Of a DNA stretch of 64,000 nucleotides, positions 14,201 through 26,972 are shown piece by piece. The first letter of the stretch is position 1. The number at the start of each line of letters is the position of its first letter. The notes beneath the pieces were generated by a model. The model worked only from the letters and a program-made list of their open reading frames with translations, had not been told where the DNA came from and ran no database searches. The position numbers were made by a program, and so were the translations under genes. Source of the stretch: Dipylidium caninum (lineage: Eukaryota > Platyhelminthes > Cestoda > Cyclophyllidea > Dipylidiidae). Where the stretch lies: positions 186,001 through 250,000 of the forward strand of contig QEYB01001664.1 of the NCBI GenBank assembly GCA_017562135.1. Reading direction: 5' to 3'.

Positions 14201-17200
14201 CAAGCCGAGGGCTGTGAGACCTCTTATCACATGTTATCTAACACTCTCCTCCAAGGAATGCTGAATAGTGGTATGAAATGGAAAGAGCGGTGAAAAAACC
14301 CGATTGGTATTGAGGAAATTTGGATAGAGGAAGGAGAAAACCCCCCTCTTCTACAAAGCATGCTTAAGGAGTCACGTGAATAGTCCATCTAAGGACCTTC
14401 GTTTAATAACAGGGTTATCGGTAATGACGATTGAAGGTGAGGCTCCAAAGCTCAAGGGAATAGAAGTGAAGTGCGTATGATAATTTGATGTGGTAAGACT
14501 GGTTGGTAGACGAATTTCTGCTCCCAGTGCGCTGGGAAGGATCAAATAATGGACGTTTGTGAGCACACCAAATTGCCTTAGTAATTAGTTCGGTTTAAAC
14601 TACGTCGAGCCTTTGCGGTAAACCAAATAGGTGTGTGAGAATCAAGGGAAGAAGTTACTTTGGGCAATCAATGGTGAATGAAGTAAGAACATCTTGTTCC
14701 CCGATTTGAACACCTTTCGGAGTAATTAAAGAGAGACTGACTACGGAGGATGGATGAAGCTGATAACACACGTAATCTCAGTGTCTAGAACTCCTGCCAC
14801 CAATAAATTCCCAACGTGAAAAAAATTGTCGGATCTTTTTTGTCTTAGGTGTTGGGGAAGTCTGAGTGGAGTATATTCTCCGGTCCTCGACCCCGGGTCC
14901 CCTCCTCCTTCACCTCCGCGACATTGAATGCCAGAAATTTTGTTTAATCGTCAGAAGCCTTCTTTTAGTTCTACATGTCGTTGTCCGAATTTTTCTGCGC
15001 TACCAATATCAAAATCAAATGCGTAAACAAATTCCTTCGAGGGACGAAAATCTAGGAGGAAGTAGTCCGAGTTTCTTTTTTCAAAATCCGCTCTACCGAA
15101 CCAAAAATTTTGTACAGACAACTTCTTGACTTCTACTGCTCCGAGTATGCGAAAGGGGAAATACATTGGTTGAGATAGTTAAAGAGGGAAAAATTGGAAA
15201 GTAGTAGTCTCCACCGTCCCCTGGGCTGGTTGGGAAAGTGTGGTGTGGTGAAACCATCCTCATCCACCTACTCTGACTTAGCCTTCTCCTAGTAGCGGAA
15301 AGCCATCTACTCAAAGAAATATAAGTGATCCACGCAGATGTGAAGCTTTACATTCTCGAATAAATTACGACAGTGATGGAGAAAAAGAAGTGTGGACAGA
15401 TTACTGCATTTTGTGCAAATAAATCCGAGGATGACTTAACTATTCAACTAATCAAAGTTAAGGGAACGGTGAATGAGGTCATAAAGTGTAGACTCCAAAT
15501 CGGTAAATGTTTACAAGGATGGACGTGGTGGTTACAAATGGCGAACACAGCGTTTCTGAATTGTCTCAATTGTCCGCTAGCGGCCTACTTATTTGCGATA
15601 TAAGTAGCCGTGGATAGCGAAAAACCGGTTAGAAGAAAATTTTGGGGGCCTGTGAGAAAAAAGTGAAAGGATTGCAATAATAGCAGTTAGGTGTGACTCA
15701 TCATCGAATCTCCATTATGTGTAGCTTTAACTTGTAAGGAAATCAAATAATTACCCGGAATCGAAAAATTGACTTTCATCTGACAATGTAACCATATTCC
15801 ATCAATTTTTGCGATTGACATCTTTCGAGAGGGTGCCAACCAAATGTATCGAAAGAAGGCGGATTTCGATTGCTCAAGATTTGTAACAAAGAAGACATGA
15901 AACGGTGAAAATAATGCTCGACCTTAAGCGTACAATGTCAACAAGGGAGGCTGGAGTGCAACGAGAGAGACCCAATTAATCCTCTAATAAGCTCTGGTAC
16001 CTTAAACGATAGATGACGGACAGGGAAGTGACAGGAATAAGAGGTGAGTGTGGGTGAGACACTGTCGGCTCAGTAATCAGACCCAGGTAAATATATAATG
16101 TAGGGAGAAGAGAGCAGAAGATACGCGAAGGAAGGAAGCGGTGAGGGGGGAAGGGGACCGGGGGATGTGAGTAGATAGGAGGCGACTTACAGCAATTTTA
16201 CAGTGAGCGGGGGACGTGGGTACGAGCGAATCTTATCTTTCGGCTCACGGTTGATCGGACCCTGTACTGGCGGTTCGTCGTCTCTGAAGGTAAAAGGGTG
16301 CGTGAAAGTATCTTTTTGGTTTAAGACAACAATAATAACAGTGCTAGAACCATCACTCAGTGTCGATTTTTGTTCTGTTTCCCATTCTTATTTGCGTAAA
16401 CGATTTAATTCAGTACAGTCGCAACTTCTTTCCTCTAGGTCTTTGCCTGTTACATATAAGTAGGCAGTTGTGATGTGAAGCGTGGCAGTCCACCTCCGTG
16501 TTGCAAAAAAGTGACCGATATGATTTAAGGACCTTGCTGACGGTCATTGGCAGATATTCGAATTTCTGCAAGATGCAGAGATGTGTCAACTTGCCAATAA
16601 TGAAGCTAATGTCACCTTCTGACCTAATCAACGGGAGTCTTCTATTGGTTAATTAATGGCTTTTAAAGACTCCGACAATACAGGATAAAAATAATCACTT
16701 CTTTGAGTGATGCAGGTCCCATTTGGGCTTAGAGAACCACAGGATGTGCAGGCGATGGGTACCTTGATAAAACAATCTCGGGGATGCGGATGCGAACGAA
16801 CAAAGCGTGGATAGGAAAGCCAGAAGATGGAAGGTTCCTCACCGAAAGGTCTGAACTCACACACTGCCTCACATCCCACTTAAGACAAGGCAAAATTTCT
16901 GCGAATCAGTGGACGTTCCAAAGTAAAATTTATCGAAATAAAGAGTAGCGCTTGCCAATTGAGCGTGGGGTTTAATCAACAAAGATAATTTGGACGAGAA
17001 CAGGAAAGAGATGTGGGAAAAATGTGTCGTACAGGGTGAGGAAGAAGGTCATAACGAAATGGGGTTTCGAAATGGGAGCAGTTCCAGATCTCCATTCGCG
17101 CCCTGTGTGGCCTCGTTTTGCTCGCGAGCTGCGAATTCATCCCCTACTCTGCATCCACTTGCCACGCCTAATCTAACCAATTAAGGCCGATTTTAATTAC

Positions 17201-18156
17201 GCTATCCGCTCGTGAAACTCCCACTTTTCTCAAGTCTACTAGCATTTCTGGCGGAAGTAGGCAGATTGCGTGCCCACCCCTAACTGAGTAAGGTTAGTTA
17301 GAAATTCTAGGTTCCATAAGCTGATTCGCGGTCTCCGTTGGCACCCGAGAGACCCACAAGTCGTCGCGCTACCACTTTGATCTTTCATTTCCACACACGG
17401 AGGCTCAAGTTACTTTTGATGAGAGTCCTAGTGTTCCGGGAAATGGTGAAGTAAAACAGGACTTCAAAGAACGCGACAAAAACTAGTCTCTGGCCAGTGT
17501 TAGGGGACTCAAAGTAGTGTAAAAATAACAGTTCATTTATTGTTCTTCTTTTGTAAAAAAGGCTTTACGAAATGACAGTTGTTTTTATTATGTGTGTGTT
17601 CAAGTTAACTACGTTGGTAGGTGATGAAGATTAAGCTAGAGTTAAATCTAAGTGCTCAGTGGAGCTAAGTAATCTGTTTTAAAATCACTGCAGCGCTTCG
17701 ACCAGAAGTTTTGATTAATTTGAATCTCGGCCTCTGACCTTTACGTGGACGGTTGGCAGTTTGTTCTTTGGACGAAGTTGGGTCTTCCAGTCCTCTTTTA
17801 TTACAACGATAGAAGAGGGTTATTTTTGGTTAGACCGACTTTTCACGTGCAAGTGAAGCACTGGGTACGGTACATATACATAGGATACTCGAAACTGAAT
17901 CACAAGACCACTGGTTTCTCACCGACAGGATTCGACTCAACTCGGCAAGAATAACTGCGAGCCCGTGAAATGCAGACTCTAGTCAAAGTGAGAGGAAATG
18001 TTTGCCAAATTTTCCATTTCATACTGATTCACCCAATCGCTATTCACGTACTTTGCGCATCTTACTGATAACATCTTCAGTAGTATAATAAATGCGGGTA
18101 TATAAAGGGTGGGGGAGTTCGTGTAGGGTTGGCACGATGTCACACGCAAATTTAAC

Positions 18157-21100
18157 TCACCCGGCACGCAAATAGACATCAAGGTGGTCTCGAAAACGAA
18201 TAATAGTCGTCTCTATTTGCATACATTCGACGAGAATTTGACGTAATTCATCGTAGGTGAAACGAGGCGACGATGGTGCCGGTAGTAGGCCACCGGAAAA
18301 TAGACTTTTAGTGGCCATTTTATCGTCCGCATTGAGTAGATTTACAAAGTCTAATATCTTACTCTCACTTTCCTATTGGATGAAGAAATGAGAAAGTGCA
18401 TATTAAACGGCATTTCAAAGAGTTGACGACAAGTGAATCGGGCTAAAGAATTATTGCCACGAATTAGACACAAATAAGTGGAGAACAATTATCAATAACT
18501 TGAAATGATACTCGATTGCACCACAGATAATTATTTTTGAAGAATAAAATGAAATATGCTTGAGAAGCAGTGTGTCATGCTATTCTTGAACACTCAGACT
18601 TCATCTTTGGAACTTTGGCCTAAAATGATAACCCCTATTTCTCACTACTTTTAACCTTTAAACAAGTCTACTTGTTTAAACAGTCTTACTAAACTGTAAT
18701 TTCTCTGTCAATCAGTCGGCAGTACCACTTAATAAGGCTTCTCTGAAGCCGATTGGCCAGTCGCCCTGAAGAAATTGGCACCAAAGTAGGCAACTTCGAA
18801 CCATGGAGATTTCAAAAAAGTCACCCTTTAGGCAAAATTAATGCGTCAGAAGCGATTTCAAAGTTATTAGGGTCTATAAGACCTGACCTAACGAAATTAT
18901 AAGACGGTAAAAAAACTGCACAATTTGAAGGTCACCAGCACAAAAGTCGTTTCAACGGGACGACGAAAGATTGGAGAATTAAATTGCAGTGAAAAGGAAT
19001 TAAGTTGGCTGAATATTTGTACTGGTCAAGTGGGAATAAATTACCAATGAAGGGCTTCGAAAGTAAAAAATAAATTAAGTACACCTCGTTAAACGATAAT
19101 TTTGACATGATATTTGACAACTGTACCAGCCATTTGAGGATGCAGACACGGATTAACCTAATTTTTCGGACTGGATAAAATTAAAAGGACAACTGTTTTA
19201 TGCAAATTTAGGTGTTGCTCTGATCTGGGACATCAAACAGGCGCTGAAATATGGCATAAAACAGCCAAATTGAACTGTTCAAGTCGTTGAGGTGGGTCTA
19301 GAACCACTGCCAACGACTTCGTGAAAATTGTCAAATTGCCTACGGAAGGAAACAATACAACAGCGTATCCAAGACATATTCACCTTTATGATTTTGTGGT
19401 TGGATGTTCTGCTTCCTTACTAATGAGGCTGCTTCACGTTTTAGTGCCGATTCACAAACAGCACGCATCCACACGCACACACACAGAGAAAGATATAAAC
19501 ATCAAAGCTGGAAATAACAAGAGTGATCAGAATCGCGCAGCAGCCTCTATTGCACGCTATCCCATTTAGCGCTAAAAACCAGGGCCAAATTTTGGTAATA
19601 CACCCATTAAATAAATACTTTATAACTACAATCACAAATTACCACCGTTATAGTTCTACATAAAACAAAAATTACCTCAAGTATTTACCTCCATAGGCTT
19701 AATTGGGGTGTCGAACAAAAGCAAATAAGTTAAAAATCGCATGTTAAAACAATTCAACTAACAAGGTAGAGGATCCATATTAAATAAACAAGTAAACGCA
19801 CTTTTCCAAATTACTGAACCGCGATGTAAACTTTGCTAATGTCAAATAGTTATCGTTAGAATTTACCTAGATTGCCTCTAAGATAAAAATAATTAATTTA
19901 AAATTACGATTTTGGAAGTTGTACTTGTGTAAATCCGGATTGAAAGGAAGCCTGGACAGGAAACAATAAGGCGGCAGTTCCAAAGAATGAAGGGGGAGAG
20001 GGATTCGACAAACCGTAAAAAGGAATTCGCCGGGCAATTTTATCGCACGCGACCACCCGCACATTCGCTTTTCCAACTTATTCCATTTGAAAATTCGGTT
20101 TTAACTAATCAAGGAGGAAAGGACCGTTGTTCGTGTCTACTAACTTTTCTTTTAACCCCTTAAATTCAAAGATAATATCATGATTAAAGTGACAAGCGGT
20201 AAAAAAGCAAGGATTACTACAACCCACGGAGTAGGGAGAAACAGCAGAAAGCTCGCGGCGCATTGACGCAGTCATGAGGTTGTTGGTATCCTGACAATTA
20301 GTCGGGGAGAGGCCGATATGATGCCGAATCTCTTCAACGAGAACCCGCTTAGCCCGGAGGCGTGTTTCCAACTCCTTCAACTCGTCAGTTAAATAAGCTG
20401 CCATTCCACCAGAAAGTTCGTTACCGGTTGATGTATCGTTTAGATGAATTAGTCGACAGTGTGCACCTTTAGCATTCATATGAGCCAAACGTTCAACCTG
20501 AAGCTTCATCTAAAAAAATCTTACTACTTATTTTTTAGTATAATTTATTTAGAATGTTAAGAGTACCTACAGCGTCAAGGTCAATAGTCCGCTGGCTGAG
20601 AATTCGTTGATGAGAACGTAACTCTACCTTCTGCGCGTCAATCACATCTTTCAAACGTTGAAGAAGCTTCATTGTCTCACTCTTTTCGGATTCTAAATAA
20701 ATTAGAGAATAGGAGAGTTAAGGGATCAACGTAAGTTACCAAATAATGCTGCCAACCGTCTGCATACCAAGTCGGAGATTAGAAGGGGAATAAGAAAGCC
20801 CAATGGAGTAACTATTGAAAAACTAAAGCCCTTACCTGAAGGAACAAGAAGTTGCGAGTGAGATTTGTAACTTCTCACAGATTCTATCATTTCTGTAAGT
20901 TGTACATTTTCCTTGTTAAGATCTGTGATAATTTTCTGCAATTCCGCTGTTTCAGCCCGCCAATTTTCTTCTATTTTTAGAGTCTCCTAGCGAAGAAAAT
21001 GACTGTTACACTAACTCAAGTGCTTATACAGATTTTCACAATAAATAAGAATTTCTGGGAGGAAGTGGGATTAAAAAATTTTGACAACAATCCCTGGTGT

Positions 21101-23160
21101 AGATCACCTAACCGTTGGCATCTTGCACTTCAGTCAAGTTTGAAACGTGGATTGGGACTACGTAGACAACACAAACGAAGTAAGACTTGAAAATCGGGTT
21201 GTTCTTGGAATTTTAAAAAGTCACTCAACCTTTTACACAGAAAACATTTGTGAATCCAGGACAATGAGCTACTCAAACCGATAAATACCGCATAAGTAGT
21301 ATAAGCTGCGCTGCATACTCTGGCCATCGCAAAGGGCCTTGTCTCCTTCAAACTAATTTTTCTTTGGGCAAATTCTCCGCTCCAATAATTTCATCGAGAA
21401 TGCAACACTACAGTGAAAGTGAAAGCAATCCAAACAGACTGATTGTTCTCTATTCCATGTCGGAAGGACTTGTCCATCGAGTCACTTGAACTCCATCTAC
21501 CTTCAACACTCGCCTAAAAATTGTGTCCACCGCCCCTTAACACCACATGAGTCGCCTTTTCGATAGGCTGAAATGGAACTTGTTCTTGTCACATCTGAGA
21601 GGAAGTGAAATAAGAAAGAACAAGATCCAGTCTCTAGAAAAAGTGAAACTCTAGACCGAGGTAGATGTAAGACTCAAGAGAGCCAAAAAAGTAAACAATT
21701 TTTCAGAAACGCAGAGGGAGAGTATCACTTTGTTTATCAATTTTACGCACTACTTATGATGAGTTATGCTGCATGGTCTCCGCCGTCATGAGGGCAATCT
21801 TCAAGTGAGAAAGCAATAGCAAGTGGTATTTTCTTTCTATAGATTCATACTGTTTATAACATAATTCTCCTCCGATAACTGTTCTTTTTGAAGCACAAAG
21901 ACATGGGGCTCGAGAATATCCCTGAAATTGGCCTCGATTTGTTACTCCTGTCCAGCCACCAAAGTTGCGCTCCAACCCTTATGTAACCGTCATATGGTCA
22001 TGCGACAGCGGCATTTCAAATAAAAAGAAAAAAAGTGTGGCTCAAGATACTTTACAACCAAATTGCACCTACTTTTAAAAATACAATGACAGAGGGAGTC
22101 ATTACGACACTCAGAAACAGTAACTAGTAACTTAAGAACGTCATGACCATATGTTCTCAACTCACACCGCCGCCTTACCCTTAGTGAATACCTTCCAGTT
22201 TATGACTGCCCACGCTGAAGGCGGGGACATCGAGATTCCGATCCTCCACTAAACGGCTTCAGAGTAACGCACTCAACAGCTTTAGTGGGAACGCGGTTGA
22301 AAAAAAAGGCAGCGGAAGAGGGGACAGAGAAGAGGCTGCATTGAAGCAGCTCTCCCACAAAAAGGAAATAAGAGAGTATGCATCAGGTGACTTCCCTTAA
22401 GCATATTCTGTATCTCCCATCCTCTTCATTCTAACTACTCCACCCATCCCCCATCCCTTTCCACACATCGAAAAAGACTAGGTTATGACGGTCTATATGA
22501 AAGAGTGGCAGAAACAAGTTCTACATTAGTCCTTCCAAAAAGATCACTCAGCTGGTGGTAGAGGTCAATGGGCACTGTGGAATCGTCAAGAAGTGCGCCT
22601 AGAACGGATGATTGCACGCCATCGGAGGATGACAATAACAACATAAAGGAAATAAATTTTGAAAGATAGGATGTAGAACCGTGCTTTTGGGGATTACTTC
22701 CAGACAAATTGATATTGACGTTATTAAGAACGTAGTACCACACAAGTATTGTTACCTGTTCATCCTTGAGACGCTGTCTAGCTCGTGCTTCCTTATCCGC
22801 CTCTAATCGTTCCACCGCCGCCCGCAATGCTGTCACTTCAGCAACCTGGCTGTCACGACGCGCCGCTTGCTCTTCCAATTCCTCCAAGACATGGATTACT
22901 TTGGGCATTAGAGTACAAACCGCCTCACCGCCGTGGCGATCTATAAGAGTCTCAAACTCCTTTCCAATTTCTGCTGCCATATCGTAGACCTCAGAAACGC
23001 TGACGAAATCGCCTTCACCATATGAAGTATCACCACCATCCCATGTCTCCGCTTGCTCTGCTTCCGTTGCCTGCTCCACCGAAACGGAGGCATCAGTACT
23101 TTGACCCGCCGGTCTGGTGCCTACGGAAAGTGTAGATTTCCACTCCGAAGATGTCAGCAT
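18157..23160 (-). CDS. RILPL1: RILP-like protein (RILPL1/2 type), complete, five exons
   Basis: Exons on the minus strand: 23160-22756, 20986-20836, 20692-20571, 20509-20228 and 18372-18157. All are bounded by AG/GT and keep frame, giving 391 residues, close to the roughly 400 of vertebrate RILPL1. Residues 53-97 form an RH1 domain (SVSEVYDMAAEIGKEFETLI, then a CTLMPKVIHVLEEL-type segment). A coiled-coil middle follows (EENWRAETAELQKII; KLLQRLKDVIDAQK). Residues 355-385 form the RH2 domain, starting PRFTYDELRQIL. Family members bind phosphorylated Rab8/Rab10 through RH2 and motors such as myosin Va or dynein through RH1, and regulate ciliary protein content and lysosome or centrosome traffic. 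The stop TGA overlaps a good donor (GGGTGAGT), so a further exon after 18161 is possible. The exon 4 donor (TCC|GTGGGT) is weak but keeps phase with exon 5. RILPL1 versus RILPL2 is not settled. Confidence 0.88.
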
Positions 23161-24962
23161 GCGAAGAGGAACTGAAAAATGGACCTGTATAACGTAGACT
23201 TTCTAATCAGAGGGCAGTAAAATGAAACTGTTCAAATAGATATCAAAGTTTCTCTTTTCATTGCACGGAAAAGACTCAAAGTTGACTTAAAACATTTCTC
23301 TCCAAATCACCTAAGAAAGTCGAATACGGAACCGAACACCAATGTTAATTTGAGTTAATTTAACAGAAATACAAATCGACTCAGGTGGAAGAAAGAAGAA
23401 ATGGTTATGAGAAAACTTAATTGAAGAGTGTATGTCCAATTACAGAATCTGCTATCTACAATTTACTGTATATTGGACCGGGAGAATTATCACACACTCT
23501 ACTCATGTAGAACAAGAGTGAGGGAAGCACATAACAATAACACATCGCAATAATGAAGCTAATCCAAGTGAAAGGTGTTAAAGACAAAGGAAGAGTGACT
23601 ATATCTTAAATGATTTACCTCAAATACATAAATCAGCAACAGAATTCTGGATTTATAACAAAAAAGTTCCTATCTGGATTGTAAAAAAATGTGATTCACA
23701 TGAGTTGTTATAAATATGAGACTATTCATAGGCGCATCAGGCGATGCACAAATCGTTCGACTCATACGTAGATGACAAGTTAAATATCAATAGATCGAAG
23801 AAATATGATACAAATTTTGCGTTTTTAAATTTCAATAAACCAAGTTGGTAATACGAAAATTTTGCTATGACAGAACAAAGAAAACAAATACGATAAAATA
23901 TTCATGAATTCGAATAATGTTTCGTCCGATTAAGATTAAATATTATGGCATATTATGGTAAATAGAAAGCGAAAAGTTACTTTCACATCATTATCAAAAT
24001 GCAACATTTGTTTATAATAAGAGACAAATGCGTTCAAAGAACATATGTCAAAACATCTAGAGAAAATTTGTTAGGAAATCAAACGAGACTGAATAGCATA
24101 ATCCCGAAGAAAACTGACTTGAATAAAAAAACATCTGGATTAAATGAACAATTCTTCCATGACGAAAGAAGTCGGGAAATGAGTCAGTATATACCACGTA
24201 AAGGAATAAACATGTCGCATAAACCCGTGGTAGCTCGGGTCGCAAAGTCCACAAAACAATAAAAACGACAAATTACTTAAATGTTTCAGCGTAAGACGCA
24301 TTCGGTGAAGAACTTCACACGTTACGGCCTTAGAGAAATTGAAGGAGGGTAATAAAGCAAAAAACAAATCCGTATCGTAAAATACAGCTACAAAAATGTT
24401 GCGCCCTTCAAAGGGCCGCAGCAAAGGAGGCGCCGGTAAGCGCCGCCAAATGTCCGTCCTTCAAAGAAACTTAGAAAAATTGTTGCGCTAAACTAAAATA
24501 ATGGCTAAGAAAGCAACGGAATAAAAACAAAAAAATGGAGAGGTAAATATTGGCTGCCAAAAACTCTTTGGTGGGTAAATATAAGGCAAGAGGCCCCGTA
24601 GAAGAATGACGAGGCGAAATAACATATATCGGGAGTTTAATAAGAAATGCCAAGATCAGGATGTGTTCAAAGTGATTTGTCGACCGTTTCTGCTATTAGG
24701 GAATTATTATTCATCCGCTCTCATCTTTCATTAGGTTTGTTGTGCATCGCAAATATAAACTGCATTTTAGTAAAACTAAACTGAGTACGTGTTGTTTTAA
24801 TTTTTGCTATTTTTTTTAAAAAATTAGAGCCTGGATTTAAAGTTTGTGTTATCATGGCCCTGTTTGGACAAATATTGTTAACCGATTTTTTTGTTTTAAA
24901 CAATCAACTAATACAAGAGCGGGCCCCTTGCTGCGCCTTTGTCCTGACGCGCGGTTTGAATT
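23161..24962. other. AT-rich divergent intergenic region
   Basis: This separates the RILPL start (minus) from the Utp12 gene start (plus), so it should hold both promoters. It is AT-rich up to about 24.9 kb. A more GC- and CpG-containing patch (24,915-24,955) lies just before the ATG at 24,963. I looked for WD40 exons that could extend the Utp12 gene upstream and saw none. Confidence 0.5.
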
Positions 24963-26359
24963 ATGGCTGCCGAGGTATTCTAATAATTCTTAACACCCTT
25001 TAGGATAATTCTGCTTTTGCCGACTTAGACGTCTTGCTCGTAAACTCCGAAAAAATCAATCATGTAAGTTCGAGAGGTAGTATGAACCATGTCATCATAG
25101 TTGTTCCTGCAAAAAATTCACTCCCCCTGGATCACTCGAGTTCTTAGACGCTTGCAGGATAGCCCCAAGCACTTTAATAAATTTTTCGAAACTCTTATTG
25201 ATGTGGTTGTATCAGAAGAACACCCTGAGTGGTGCAGTCGTGCACTGCGATGGTTGGAGAAGATCTTTGATGACTCTGGTTTAACCGATTTGACTAAAAA
25301 CTGCCCGTCCTCCTTGAACCGGTTTATTTCCTTCAACGCGGAAATGCACGGTGTTGCTATGTTATTGAATTCAGTTGTGAAAAGAATGGATTCTCAGCAG
25401 ACTCACGATTCTTCTGTAAACAGTACTTCTATCCCCATAGTTGATACAGGATATGTTTTTGTCGATGGTATGGCTTAATCGTTGGCAAATTCTGATTTCC
25501 TTTTTGATATGCTCATTTATGTATTTTCGTCTATTGGGATTATCTATTCAAACATTACTTATTTGCCACTACTTATTTAGATGCGCTCATTTTACCTCGT
25601 ATTTTCTAACTAGCTGCAGTGCTACTCGCTCTAGAATCAGGTTTTCATGTTCATTTCTAGTTATATACAAAACTTTTGGATTCAACTTAGTGCATTAACT
25701 ATCGGCGATCCTCCGTTTCTTGATTAAGTTCTTTCCTTTAGTTGTAACGTTAACTCTTTTCAGTTGCATTCCTCAATTCTCTCTGCAGATCACGAGGTTA
25801 ATTTCGGTATTCCCAAAAAAAGACTAAAAAGAAGTGAGGATATTGAAAGAGGAGGGAAGAGCGTTGATGAGTATGGTCGATTGTCCCTTCAGAGCGACAA
25901 TGAAGATGGTAGTGTCGTTGATGAAGACGAAGAAGTAGCCCTGGCTTCCGAAGACGATGGAGTATTTGATGTGGACAATGGTTCGACTTACTCTTCTTCG
26001 GAAAGCCAGTTATCCCGATCACCCTCACAGGGGACGGGTTTCTGCCTTTGATTCCGAAAATAGTGCGGATAGTGACGAGCAGGAAGGCGAAATTAGTTTT
26101 GATGAGAAAGAGTCTGATAATTCAGAGGTTTGTTTTGTCGCGTTGTGTAAATATTTGAATCCTTCCTTGATTTATTTGTGTTTAGGATGATGATCAAGAT
26201 ACAACCGTGGCCTTGGGTACCCCTCCATCATGGGAAGAAGAAAAAGATGAGGAGGCCGTCGCTGACTTGGCTGACGTCAATGATGACAAAGGTGAACTTC
26301 CGTCTGAGAAGGAATCTTTGACGTTGCGACGTTCACTGCGAATTCGGGAACAACTTTAA
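24963..26359 (+). CDS. Utp12-domain protein (C-terminal half of WDR43/Utp5 type) with acidic tail
   Basis: Exons: 24963-24974, 25004-25063, 25101-25467, 25789 to about 26127 (internal frame change, see below) and 26186-26359. The first two introns are only 29 and 37 nt. Residues about 8-115 resemble the Utp12 domain at the C-terminus of WDR43: LVNSEKINHLFLQKI, a VLRRLQ helix, and WCSRALRWLEKIF matching the WDR43 segment around MVRWLK. The tail is acidic (runs such as VVDEDEEVALASEDDG and SAFDSENSADSDEQEGEIS) and ends RRSLRIREQL. WDR43/Utp5 belongs to the t-UTP part of the small-subunit processome in the nucleolus, linking rDNA transcription to 18S processing. No WD40 propeller is encoded upstream; the frame opens with MAAE right after a promoter-like patch. 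The frame shifts by +1 between about 25,909 and 26,030. Either an intron with a weak site (for example 25909-26005) or an indel explains this. Family call by remembered similarity, moderate confidence. Confidence 0.65.
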
Positions 26360-26972
26360 TTTTGTATTTTGTGAACACTCGAATTTTTCATATTTGATTA
26401 TTTTTGGGATGGTCTTGATAATATTCTGGTACCTCGGCGTGCTGGGCTCGGGTGCTGTGGGTTTCGCCGCTTGCGCTTGGGGATTTCTTCTGGGACTGGA
26501 GAGCGGGCGTGGGGGTGTTGTATTCGTCGGGGCGGAGGCACGTGGATGGCTTGAGCTGTCGGGCGGTGGGTGTGGTGTGCAGTAACATCAGTGGCTCCTC
26601 GGAGCCTTTACACCATATTCATTCGTAATTGCAAAAAATTTAAATTTTAGGAACAACAATTACATGACCTCTGGTGGTATGGTTGCGATAACAGTTTCGC
26701 CTATTCTTCTCCATCATGAACTGAGCACAATATTTGCCTGTGCCATTTCAAGGTCGGGTGTATTTTTCACTTTGCGTTAGTTATGATTTGTGTGTTTAAA
26801 TATTGTTGTGTGGTTGCATCTGTTTAACCCTCTGATCGTTGAACAGTCAGCAATTTTACACAAACTTGTTTTCCTTAAATCGGCACCAAAACTCGTGTGT
26901 TTGAATAAAACCTGTGTTTAGTCACCACCAATTTTTGGCCCAACGTAGTGCGCGACCTCTTTCGTGACTGGA
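26360..26972. other. Intergenic region with G-rich block
   Basis: The gap between the Utp12 gene stop and the SIRT7 ATG. It contains a strongly G-skewed block on the plus strand at about 26,430-26,583, with many GGG runs, about 390 bases before the sirtuin start. Otherwise AT-rich. It should hold the 3' UTR of the first gene and the promoter of the second. Confidence 0.6.

Larger units (their letters stand above)
1..18156. other. Long non-coding stretch
   Basis: I see no exon here that I can support. The open frames are short, many lack an ATG, have no recognisable domain, and are not joined by plausible splice sites to anything coding. What is visible: purine-rich GA tracts (near 2,380-2,430, 3,897-3,945, 7,485-7,530 and 16,089-16,180), two CTC/TCC triplet repeats (10,395-10,418 and 11,281-11,297), and a short AT-rich inverted repeat at 7,802-7,825. 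Some of it may be 3' UTR of the minus-strand gene ending at 18,157. The rest could be intergenic or intronic to a gene outside the window. Confidence 0.6.

Noticed and set aside
18108..18160. TATATAAAG followed by an ATG on the plus strand
   Set aside because: The frame after the ATG is only 12 codons long and overlaps the end of the RILPL coding region.
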